NCBI GenBank assembly: GCA_937915975.1
Contig: CALGGL010000117.1
Location: forward strand, 1 to 5,469
Origin: an uncultured Lachnospiraceae bacterium
Lineage (GTDB): Bacteria > Bacillota > Clostridia > Lachnospirales > Lachnospiraceae
Reading direction: 5' to 3'
DNA length: 5,469 bases
Shown: positions 1 to 5,407 of the stretch, piece after piece
Numbering within the stretch: the first letter of the stretch is position 1
Layout of the letters: each line of letters starts with the position of its first letter
Notes under the pieces: generated by a model
What the model saw: only the letters and a program-made list of their open reading frames with translations
Databases searched by the model: none
Told to the model about the DNA's origin: nothing
Made by a program: the position numbers and the translations under genes

Positions 1-16
1 TAAGTGCTATATTCAT
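1..16 (-). CDS. Start of a downstream gene (partial, first five codons)
   Basis: An ATG at 14-16 opens a frame reading M-N-I-A-L that runs off the left edge. A good Shine-Dalgarno match, AAGGTGAG on the minus strand at 20-27, sits at normal distance upstream, and the start lies 31 bases after the pseI stop, so it is probably the next gene of the same operon. In pseudaminic acid loci the neighbours of pseI are often the CMP-pseudaminic acid synthetase (pseF) or other Pse enzymes, and an MNIAL-type start would suit a nucleotidyltransferase. Five residues cannot establish this, so no product is assigned. Confidence 0.6.
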
Positions 17-47
17 ACTCTCACCTTACACATTTTTATTATCTTTC

Positions 48-1082
48 TCAGTCAAGCTCTTCCATTTTTATCGGTTCACCAAAATTATAGTCTTTCTTTG
101 ATGGTTTTCCAAGCAGTGCATCCATATATTTCGGTTTAATACCTATGGCAGGGCGAATACTTCTTATATTTTCTTCTGTAAATATCTCACCCTTTTTTAT
201 CGGCTTTACCGCAACCAATGAGCGGCGCACGCATAAACCTTTTTCCTCATCCTCGGTAAGCTTCAATGTCGGGCGCCCCATAATAACCTTGGCACTTCGC
301 ACATCAGATACCATCTGTGCAAACTCTGACATCTTCATGGAAAAGCCGGAGTCAATGCTTTCAACTGTTTCATCATCCAGCATAACATGCTTTTCTATTA
401 CACATGCCCCAAGAGAAACGGCAACCACATCCGCAAGTGAACCGAAAGAATGATCGGACAATCCAACCGGCACACCAAACATTTCCCTCATCCGCGGTAT
501 AACCGATACATTCATATCCTCATATTTTGCAGGATATCGGCTGCAGCATTTTAAGATTATCACATCGTTATTACCCATCTTACGACAGGCCTCCAGCGCC
601 TCTGATATTTCCTCCTCAGAGCCCATACCAACGGACATAATAATCGGCTTTTGCTTGGACGCAATATATCTTACAAGCGGAATATCTATCATTTCAAAAG
701 AAGCAATCTTATAAAACTCAACTCCCAAACCCTCTAAGAAATCGACTCCTTTATTGTCAAAAGGCGTAGAAAGGAAGTCAACTCCGCACTCTTCGCATTT
801 CTTCTTTAAATCAGCCTGCCATTCCCACGGAGTCATACCCTCCTGATAAAGCTCATAATAGCTGTAACCGTCCCAAAGTCCGCCCTTAAGCGTGTAGGCT
901 TCGTCCTTGCAGTCAATTGTAAGACTGTCTGCTGTATAGGTCTGAATTTTTACACAATCGGCGCCTGCCTTTGCAGCCTGTTCAATTATCTTATATGCGT
1001 TCTCAATTTTTCCGCCATGGTTCGCAGACATCTCAGCTATGACATATACTTCGTTATTGTTAATCTTTTCAAATAGTTTCAT
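48..1082 (-). CDS. pseI: Pseudaminic acid synthase (NeuB family)
   Basis: This 344-residue cytoplasmic enzyme should condense phosphoenolpyruvate with 2,4-diacetamido-2,4,6-trideoxy-altrose to make pseudaminic acid, the nonulosonic acid used to O-glycosylate flagellin. Residues ~12-255 form the NeuB TIM barrel: IAEMSANHGG (15-24), KIQTYT (45-50), STPFD, KIASFE, LSDHS and IEKHV motifs are all visible. Residues ~286-344, starting RRSLVAVKPIKKGE, are the C-terminal SAF (antifreeze-like) domain. The LWDG (69-72) and TPWEWQ (84-89) segment is typical of PseI rather than sialic acid NeuB. Length is normal for the family and nothing key is missing. The ATG at 1080-1082 is chosen over an in-frame GTG six codons upstream because that GTG overlaps the GGAGG ribosome site. 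It lies 34 bases after the chimeric gene and 31 before the next start, consistent with one operon. PseI versus NeuB/LegI is the only real uncertainty. Confidence 0.93.
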   Translation of the reverse strand: MKLFEKINNNEVYVIAEMSANHGGKIENAYKIIEQAAKAGADCVKIQTYTADSLTIDCKDEAYTLKGGLWDGYSYYELYQEGMTPWEWQADLKKKCEECGVDFLSTPFDNKGVDFLEGLGVEFYKIASFEMIDIPLVRYIASKQKPIIMSVGMGSEEEISEALEACRKMGNNDVIILKCCSRYPAKYEDMNVSVIPRMREMFGVPVGLSDHSFGSLADVVAVSLGACVIEKHVMLDDETVESIDSGFSMKMSEFAQMVSDVRSAKVIMGRPTLKLTEDEEKGLCVRRSLVAVKPIKKGEIFTEENIRSIRPAIGIKPKYMDALLGKPSKKDYNFGEPIKMEELD

Positions 1083-1093
1083 AATACACCCTG

Positions 1094-1098
1094 CCTCC
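1094..1098 (-). promoter_or_regulatory. Ribosome binding site deciding the pseI start
   Basis: GGAGG on the minus strand ends 11 bases before the ATG at 1082. The alternative GTG start at 1098-1100 overlaps this site, so translation from the GTG would have no ribosome site at usable spacing. Confidence 0.7.
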
Positions 1099-1116
1099 AC
1101 ATCAATTTAATTATTA

Positions 1117-1338
1117 TCAAACACCCAAAAGCATATAAAACACTCCGAGTGCCAAATCTTTGTCCTGTTTGAGTTTATTAAGGAACTTACTGCAATGAGG
1201 CTTATTGTGCTCCAATATTCTTGCATAATGTCCTGCGATATCGATTATTTCCTCTTCAGTAAGCTTTTTTTCATTTAAGAACCACCACACAAAGCAGGTA
1301 AAGTAAGACACGGAAAGCTCTATCAAAAGAACCTCCAT
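1117..1338 (-). repeat. fliB tail repeat, copy 1 (inside the chimeric ORF)
   Basis: This stretch encodes residues 205-277 of the chimeric ORF and aligns without gaps to 3636-3857, a constant offset of 2519 bases. The protein identity is 56/73. DNA identity is uneven: an exact 20-base run occurs at 1291-1310 against 3810-3829, while the codons for EVLLI next to the junction are all synonymous variants. The copies have diverged, so the duplication is not recent, or the donor was a diverged homologue. Confidence 0.9.
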
Positions 1339-1950
1339 CGAATAATCCCCAAATAGCCGAACAACCTTTGCGCATGCAGCGTCCGGTACACATATAACGC
1401 ATTTGTCAATACTTCTTTTTTTCATATAATACGGCAGATATGACATCGCAAAATAAATATCACCAAGAGCATTAAACGGACAAAATATCCTAAAATGTCC
1501 GGGGTATTTATCTTCAAGCCGCTTTACAAGGATTCTTCCGTTCTCTACCCGTTCCTTTTTTCTTGAAATCGTATCTTCAGACAAAGAATATTCCGCATAC
1601 GTATTATAATCAACAAGCTTATATATCTCTCCGTTATATCCCATACTCCTAAGCTGTTTATTCATAGTCTCATAGAAACGGGTAACAATAAGAACTGCCG
1701 ACGGACCATATTCATTCTCAATGATATATGCCGGAGAAACAATAGGAATCCCCCGATAATCCTTACCATGTTTTTCAGTATTATTATCAAGAACAGCTTC
1801 TATATTGTATCCATGCTCAAGAAGAACATCCACAAGCTCTTCCGAAGCATTGCAATGTCCGAAAATGTATATTTTTTTCTCTATTAAGCTTTTATTAGAT
1901 TCCATAATCGAGATATTGTTAATCATCTCTTCATATTGTGATTTATCCAT
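1117..1950 (-). CDS. Chimeric ORF: truncated sugar-related protein fused to a FliB C-terminal tail
   Basis: The 277-residue product has three parts. Residues ~26-115 look like a Rossmann-type sugar-modification domain: KIYIFGHCNASEEL, then LDNNTEKHGKDYRGIPIVSP (54-73), the 'DNN..K.G....G.P' pattern seen in PglD-like and epimerase-like domains. Residues ~150-204 begin what resembles a GT-B or heptosyltransferase-like domain (FCPFNALGDIYFAMSYLPYY, 156-175) but stop early. Residues 205-277 align without gaps to residues 295-367 of the FliB-like protein at 3636-4739, with 56 of 73 identical. The ORF therefore appears to be a 5' gene fragment joined in frame to the 3' end of a second fliB copy. 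The ATG at 1950 has GAAGGA upstream with short spacing. The ORF starts 33 bases after the ATPase stop and ends 34 bases before pseI, so it is probably cotranscribed. It is intact as a reading frame; whether it is a functional fusion or a decaying relic is unknown. Confidence 0.75.
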   Translation of the reverse strand: MDKSQYEEMINNISIMESNKSLIEKKIYIFGHCNASEELVDVLLEHGYNIEAVLDNNTEKHGKDYRGIPIVSPAYIIENEYGPSAVLIVTRFYETMNKQLRSMGYNGEIYKLVDYNTYAEYSLSEDTISRKKERVENGRILVKRLEDKYPGHFRIFCPFNALGDIYFAMSYLPYYMKKRSIDKCVICVPDAACAKVVRLFGDYSMEVLLIELSVSYFTCFVWWFLNEKKLTEEEIIDIAGHYARILEHNKPHCSKFLNKLKQDKDLALGVFYMLLGV

Positions 1951-1983
1951 AATATCCTTCTTGGTAATATAATATTTTAATAA

Positions 1984-3423
1984 TTATAATTCAAACAAAT
2001 CATCCATTACTATAACATTATCAAAAGACCATTTATACGAATTATCTTTAATTCCATATGTTGTTATAAGAGTATTATGAATTGTTTTTTTCTTCGACAC
2101 GAGTTCAAATAATAATTTCTGTCTATGGCGAAGCAGCAAATCATATTCTTTATCCATAATGAACACATCACTGTAGAATTTTAATTCACATAAATTAATA
2201 ACGTTGTCTTTTCTGGAAATAAGTAAATCTATCTGTGTTCCTCTCTCATCATCACCTTGTTTAATCCATGCTGACTGTTCAGAACTCACAGCACTTATAC
2301 CAAGTTTATTTTTTATTTGTTCTATATGATTAAAGCAAACATTTTCAAATGCATACCCACGCCAGGAAACAACTTTTTGTGATGAACAATTCTGTTGCCA
2401 AAAACTATCGGGCAGCGACTTAAAAGCTTCAACAAATTTTATATAGAATATGCAAAATGGATCAATAAGCTTATAATGAATTTCTCTTTTTGAGTATCCA
2501 AACGGTATATATTTAAGTATGAAATCACTTGCTACCAACGACTTTAATGCTTCCGTCAATGTACCACCATCCGAATAACCGGTTTGTTCAGATATTTCTT
2601 TTCTTGTAAATCCCCTGCTTCTGGCGCTTAAGACTTTTACAATTGACATCATCATCTCGGGATTATTAAATATTGATGAAAATAATCTGTCAAATTCCTG
2701 ATTTAATCTTGCTCCTTTTAAAAAGAATAATTCGTCCACATTTTGGGCCAGACTCTTACCTCGTCCAAAATAATTCAAATAAAACGGTATACCTCCAAAA
2801 ATCATATAGCTTTGGACAATATCATATCTTGAAAGATTTATTCCCCTTTCCTTAAATAACAACTCACATTCCTTTAACGAAAAAGGGGACAGTTTTATCT
2901 CATATGTAACACGTCCATACAATCCTCCATGATTATTAATAAGCTTGTCTTTTATCCATGAAGTAGCACTTCCGGAAATAATAACCATTACATTTCTATG
3001 GCACGCCCATCCATTCCAAAAAGCTTCAAATGCAGTTATAAATCCTGATTTAGGAGTATCCATCCAAGGGAGTTCATCCAAAAAAACTATTTGTCTTGAA
3101 CCATCGTCAAATGATTGAAGAAACATTTCAAGCATATAAAAAGCTTCCAGCCAATCTTTTGGACAAGAGCTCTTCTTCATCCCTTGAGTAAGCAAAGAAT
3201 AATAAAAAGCCTGAAGCTGTTTTTTTAAAGGGCTTCCTTTTACGGCTTCATCCTCCTCAATGGGCGATAAGCCGGCATGTCGAAAGGTTATCTTATCTTT
3301 AAATACTTCGTCAATAAGATATGTTTTACCGACACGCCTTCTCCCATACACAGCAACAAGCTCTGATTTATTACTTTCATATAATTCAAGAAGTTCTGAT
3401 ATTTCTTTATATCTTCCTACCAT
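1984..3423 (-). CDS. AAA-type ATPase with C-terminal DUF234 (PD-(D/E)XK-like) domain
   Basis: This 479-residue protein matches the archaeal-type ATPase family (COG1672-like). Residues 1-~210 are the P-loop ATPase: MVGRYKEISEL start, Walker A GRRRVGKT (27-34), Walker B IVFLDE (112-117) followed by LPWMD, and a sensor-like VIISGSATS (147-155). A winged-helix-like stretch (SRGFTRKEISEQTGYSDGG) follows mid-protein. The C-terminal DUF234 region has D399 in QIDLLI and E413/K415 in CELKF, matching the PD-(D/E)XK nuclease-fold pattern. The cellular role of these ATPases is unsettled; they are scattered, often horizontally acquired and multicopy in Clostridia, archaea and Bacteroidota. A longer frame opens with TTG at 3501, but that codon is part of the promoter -35 box, so the ATG at 3423 is used. 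It has its own promoter and leads the operon into the chimeric ORF and pseI. It is unrelated to flagellin modification in sequence and looks inserted between fliB and the glycosylation genes. Confidence 0.9.
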   Translation of the reverse strand: MVGRYKEISELLELYESNKSELVAVYGRRRVGKTYLIDEVFKDKITFRHAGLSPIEEDEAVKGSPLKKQLQAFYYSLLTQGMKKSSCPKDWLEAFYMLEMFLQSFDDGSRQIVFLDELPWMDTPKSGFITAFEAFWNGWACHRNVMVIISGSATSWIKDKLINNHGGLYGRVTYEIKLSPFSLKECELLFKERGINLSRYDIVQSYMIFGGIPFYLNYFGRGKSLAQNVDELFFLKGARLNQEFDRLFSSIFNNPEMMMSIVKVLSARSRGFTRKEISEQTGYSDGGTLTEALKSLVASDFILKYIPFGYSKREIHYKLIDPFCIFYIKFVEAFKSLPDSFWQQNCSSQKVVSWRGYAFENVCFNHIEQIKNKLGISAVSSEQSAWIKQGDDERGTQIDLLISRKDNVINLCELKFYSDVFIMDKEYDLLLRHRQKLLFELVSKKKTIHNTLITTYGIKDNSYKWSFDNVIVMDDLFEL

Positions 3424-3437
3424 AGAACCGGTCACTC

Positions 3438-3442
3438 CCTCC
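3438..3442 (-). promoter_or_regulatory. Ribosome binding site of the ATPase gene
   Basis: GGAGG on the minus strand lies 14 bases before the ATG at 3423. The overlapping GGGAGTGA reaches closer to the start and may be the effective pairing region. A GTG at 3433-3435 is too close to the site to be a good start. Confidence 0.6.
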
Positions 3443-3471
3443 GGATGTTTTATATAAGTCTTATTGCATAT

Positions 3472-3501
3472 ATTATATAATAGGCTATTTTTAGCTGTCA
3501 A
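3472..3501 (-). promoter_or_regulatory. Near-consensus sigma-A promoter for the ATPase operon
   Basis: On the minus strand TTGACA (3496-3501) and TATAAT (3472-3477) are both perfect consensus hexamers, separated by 18 bases. Transcription should start near 3465, giving a leader of about 42 bases before the ATG at 3423. The spacer contains a 12-base palindrome, GCTA-AAAA-TAGC on the minus strand (3484-3495), which could be an operator between the -35 and -10 boxes; that role is inference. Confidence 0.85.
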
Positions 3502-3521
3502 TCGTATTTTTTGCTTTTCAC

Positions 3522-3564
3522 AGCTGATTATACCGCATTATTTGTGTTATAATTAGCTGATTAT
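3522..3564. repeat. AGCT-containing inverted and direct repeat upstream of the ATPase promoter
   Basis: AGCTGATTATA (3522-3532) and TATAATTAGCT (3548-3558) are inverted with 10 of 11 positions matching and a 15-base centre. AGCTGATTAT is also repeated directly at 3522-3531 and 3555-3564. A third AGCTG occurs at 3493-3497, touching the -35 box. No T-run follows on either strand, so this is more likely a protein-binding region than a terminator. Confidence 0.6.
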
Positions 3565-3577
3565 TAACTTTAAAGTC

Positions 3578-3617
3578 ACTTCAATATCACTTCAAAACAA
3601 CTTCATTCAAAACTTCA
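3578..3617. repeat. Four ACTTCA hexamers at helical spacing
   Basis: ACTTCA starts at 3578, 3589, 3600 and 3612, so the steps are 11, 11 and 12 bases, close to one turn of B-DNA. On the minus strand each reads TGAAGT. The flanking bases vary, which argues against a simple microsatellite and for a phased set of binding sites or a degenerated short tandem array. It sits about 75-150 bases upstream of the predicted ATPase transcription start. Confidence 0.7.
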
Positions 3618-3635
3618 CCATAGATTTTTCGCTTT

Positions 3636-3857
3636 TCACACATCTAAAAGCATATAAAACACTCCAAAAGTCAAATCCCCACTCTGCTTTAGCTTATTAA
3701 GAAATTTGATACATTGAATTTTATTATGTTCCACTATCCTCGCATAATGCCCTGCGATATCAATAATCTCATCCTCGCCAAGCTTTTTGTCATTCAAAAG
3801 CCACCACATAAAGCAGGTAAAGTAAGACATCGAAAGCTGAATTAATAGGACTTCAAC
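3636..3857 (-). repeat. fliB tail repeat, copy 2 (3' end of the intact fliB)
   Basis: This encodes FliB residues 295-367 and is the intact partner of the copy at 1117-1338, in the same orientation. The pair brackets the ATPase gene, its promoter and the first part of the chimeric ORF. Homologous recombination between the pair would remove that whole interval. Confidence 0.9.
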
Positions 3858-4739
3858 ATTACCCGAAAGGTTCTCCTCCTTATCTGTTGGGAGAAGTGAC
3901 CTATAGACACTGTTAACCATATAGTTTTCAAAGAAATACTCGTATGGCTCCATATAAGCCTTAAACTCAGTCCATCCATCAATCATGGCACTCATATCTG
4001 CATTTTTCAGATAATTCATAATCGGAACGATATACTTTTTATAAATACTACCCTTTTCTAGTGTTACATTTGCATTTACAAGCATATGTGCCTTGTATTG
4101 AATAGCAAAATTCAGGTCAAGATTAATTCCATCTGTTTCGGCAAAGGTCTGGGCAAGAAAGTCCACATCATAATAATTGTTAATATTTGCAGTTACTTCA
4201 TCCAGACTCTTATCAGCATTATTTTTCACAAATCTGTATGCCGTAAAAAACCTTGTCCAGATGGACGAAGCCTCAACCTGAAGCAAATCTATAACAAAAT
4301 CACGGATAGTAAAAAGGCGCTCATCAAATAGTTTTTCCTTGGAAATGTTTCTGCTGTAATCTTCACAATCGGTAAATACAAGATGACCTTTATCTCTCAT
4401 AAGGAATTCTAGGACTGCCTGACAGGCGTTGTCGAGATAAAGCTCTATATAATTATCATTTTCAAGAGCGGTACGCGGAAAGAAATTACAGGTATAGGAA
4501 AGCATATCTTCACCGTACTTACAGACAAGCTCACATAAACCATCATCACGAAGACAAGCACATCTTCCGTCTTCACGCAATGGCATATGTTTTCCGTCTA
4601 ACTCAATATTATTTTTTTTATATTTTTGGGCTGTAACATCATCAACAATGATGTTCCAATTGCCACAACAGGTATTGCGACAAGCACCTGCTATACAGGA
4701 AAAATCATCATAAAATAATGGTTTAAGGTATGGTTTCAT
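3636..4739 (-). CDS. fliB: Flagellin lysine-N-methylase (FliB family)
   Basis: This 367-residue protein opens MKPYLKPLFYDDFSC and shows the FliB cysteine signature: C15, C20, C24, C25 in CIAGACRNTCCGNW, then C60, C62, C69, C73 and C84 ending in SYTCNFFPR. FliB N-methylates surface lysines of flagellin, and the cysteine region of the Salmonella enzyme has been reported to bind an iron-sulfur cluster. The remaining helical portion ends in EEEIID-type sequence, here EDEIIDIAGHYARIVEHNK, a region that recurs in the ORF at 1117-1950. Length is somewhat under the ~400 residues of the Salmonella protein but appears complete at both ends. The ATG at 4739 has GGAG 11 bases upstream. It follows a strong terminator, so it needs its own promoter, which I could not place with confidence in the 53 bases between. 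The nearby pseI supports a flagellar role. Another Fe-S/Zn YkgJ-like role is the main alternative. Confidence 0.85.
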   Translation of the reverse strand: MKPYLKPLFYDDFSCIAGACRNTCCGNWNIIVDDVTAQKYKKNNIELDGKHMPLREDGRCACLRDDGLCELVCKYGEDMLSYTCNFFPRTALENDNYIELYLDNACQAVLEFLMRDKGHLVFTDCEDYSRNISKEKLFDERLFTIRDFVIDLLQVEASSIWTRFFTAYRFVKNNADKSLDEVTANINNYYDVDFLAQTFAETDGINLDLNFAIQYKAHMLVNANVTLEKGSIYKKYIVPIMNYLKNADMSAMIDGWTEFKAYMEPYEYFFENYMVNSVYRSLLPTDKEENLSGNVEVLLIQLSMSYFTCFMWWLLNDKKLGEDEIIDIAGHYARIVEHNKIQCIKFLNKLKQSGDLTFGVFYMLLDV

Positions 4740-4792
4740 ATGCGTATTTTCTCCGTATTAAATCAAAAAATCTTGCAATCAATTAATTATTC

Positions 4793-4827
4793 AAAAAAAA
4801 TAATGAAGTCATCACTGACTTCATTAT
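4793..4827 (-). terminator. Intrinsic terminator after the permease-like chimera
   Basis: ATAATGAAGTCA (4800-4811) and TGACTTCATTAT (4816-4827) form a perfect 12-base stem with a 4-base loop. On the minus strand the stem runs directly into a run of about eight T residues (4793-4800). It lies about 30 bases past the stop codon at 4858 and separates that gene from fliB. Confidence 0.9.
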
Positions 4828-4857
4828 ATACTAAGTATATTTAATTATCAAATTATA

Positions 4858-5400
4858 TTATTTTACATAATCCACAGAGTATTGATATCCTCTTCCTGCC
4901 TGAAATGCTAAAATAATCATCTCAATTCCTTTAGCAGAATAATCTCTATATTTAAAATAATAAATTAATGTATCCAAAAAATTATTTACATCTTCCTTTT
5001 TTATAGACGCAATAGAAATATTTTCAGGTTCTTTAAATAAATAACTTCTCAAAAGTTCCTGAACAAACCTTTCATTAATAAAAACCAATTCTTCATTTTC
5101 GTTATTGTTTAACTGAAGAACTTTGTGACGCAGTAACCAAAAACTTAAATATGCATATATTTTAGAATCATGAACCTTTTCAATATCCTTAGCCTCATGA
5201 AGGTTGATATTCACCCAGTCTGTAAATGGATCGTTCATTTTCTCATTTAAGTATGTAGTGCTGCCTTCAGAGAACGCTATTGACAGGAAAGTTGCCGTAA
5301 GAACTAGGGTTAACAACCATAGGCTAATGGAACGATGTCCAAGCACGACGCGACTTTCACGTCGAATGAGTAATAGTTGATGATCGCTAAATACTTTCAT
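4858..5400 (-). CDS. Apparent chimera: FtsX-like permease N-terminus fused to an unrecognised domain
   Basis: The 180-residue product starts MKVFSDHQLLLIRRESRVVLGHRSISLWLL, with one membrane segment at ~25-43 and then YLNEKMNDPFTDWVNINL (50-67). This resembles the first transmembrane helix and start of the extracytoplasmic domain of FtsX/MacB-type ABC permeases, which are normally several hundred residues long. From about residue 68 the character changes to a soluble, AT-rich domain (KIYAYLSFWLLRHKVLQL, then ELVFINERFVQELL, then a C-terminal IYYFKYRDYSAKGIEMIILAFQAGRG) that I do not recognise. GC is 41% over 5201-5400 against 26% over 4861-5200. Four clustered arginines use CGA/CGT/CGC codons in the first part. 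The ATG at 5400 is preferred; a GTG two codons upstream has no better ribosome site, and no clear Shine-Dalgarno is present, which also suits a Bacteroidota-like donor. It is probably a product of illegitimate recombination, or less likely a genuine small membrane-anchored protein. Confidence 0.55.
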   Translation of the reverse strand: MKVFSDHQLLLIRRESRVVLGHRSISLWLLTLVLTATFLSIAFSEGSTTYLNEKMNDPFTDWVNINLHEAKDIEKVHDSKIYAYLSFWLLRHKVLQLNNNENEELVFINERFVQELLRSYLFKEPENISIASIKKEDVNNFLDTLIYYFKYRDYSAKGIEMIILAFQAGRGYQYSVDYVK

Positions 5401-5407
5401 ATTCACT

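Larger units (their letters stand above)
3506..3640. repeat. 17-base direct repeat bounding the fliB-ATPase intergenic region
   Basis: ATTTTTTGCTTTTCACA (3506-3522) and ATTTTTCGCTTTTCACA (3624-3640) differ at one position and are 118 bases apart. The second copy covers the fliB stop codon (3636-3638); the first lies just upstream of the ATPase promoter. The arrangement suggests a short duplication or an insertion that repeated the end of fliB. Confidence 0.75.

Noticed and set aside
145..453. Plus-strand open frame opposite pseI
   Set aside because: It is antisense to a well-supported gene and has low-complexity serine-rich composition with no ribosome site or recognisable motif; the other plus-strand frames (2673-2855, 3260-3457, 4086-4331) are the same kind of shadow.
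1966..1994. Possible minus-strand promoter before the chimeric ORF (TTGAAT, 17 bases, TATATT)
   Set aside because: The boxes match only partly, the region is nearly pure A/T, it overlaps the ATPase stop, and transcription would start almost on the ribosome site. Cotranscription from 3472-3501 is simpler.
3522..3558. Inverted repeat as a terminator of fliB
   Set aside because: The arms are AT-rich with a 15-base loop and no T-run follows on the minus strand, so it does not fit an intrinsic terminator.
3546..3572. Sigma-28-like flagellar promoter (TAAAGTTA on the minus strand)
   Set aside because: The -35-like part fits well, but 11 bases downstream the sequence ATTATAAC matches GCCGATAA at only one of eight positions.
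3578..3617. Phased ACTTCA hexamers as a CRISPR array
   Set aside because: The repeats are 6 bases with 5-6 base gaps, far too short for CRISPR repeats and spacers, and there are no cas genes.
4740..4792. fliB promoter in the gap after the terminator
   Set aside because: Several TTGATT and TTTAAT-like hexamers exist on the minus strand, but none pairs at good spacing with room for a leader; I could not choose one.
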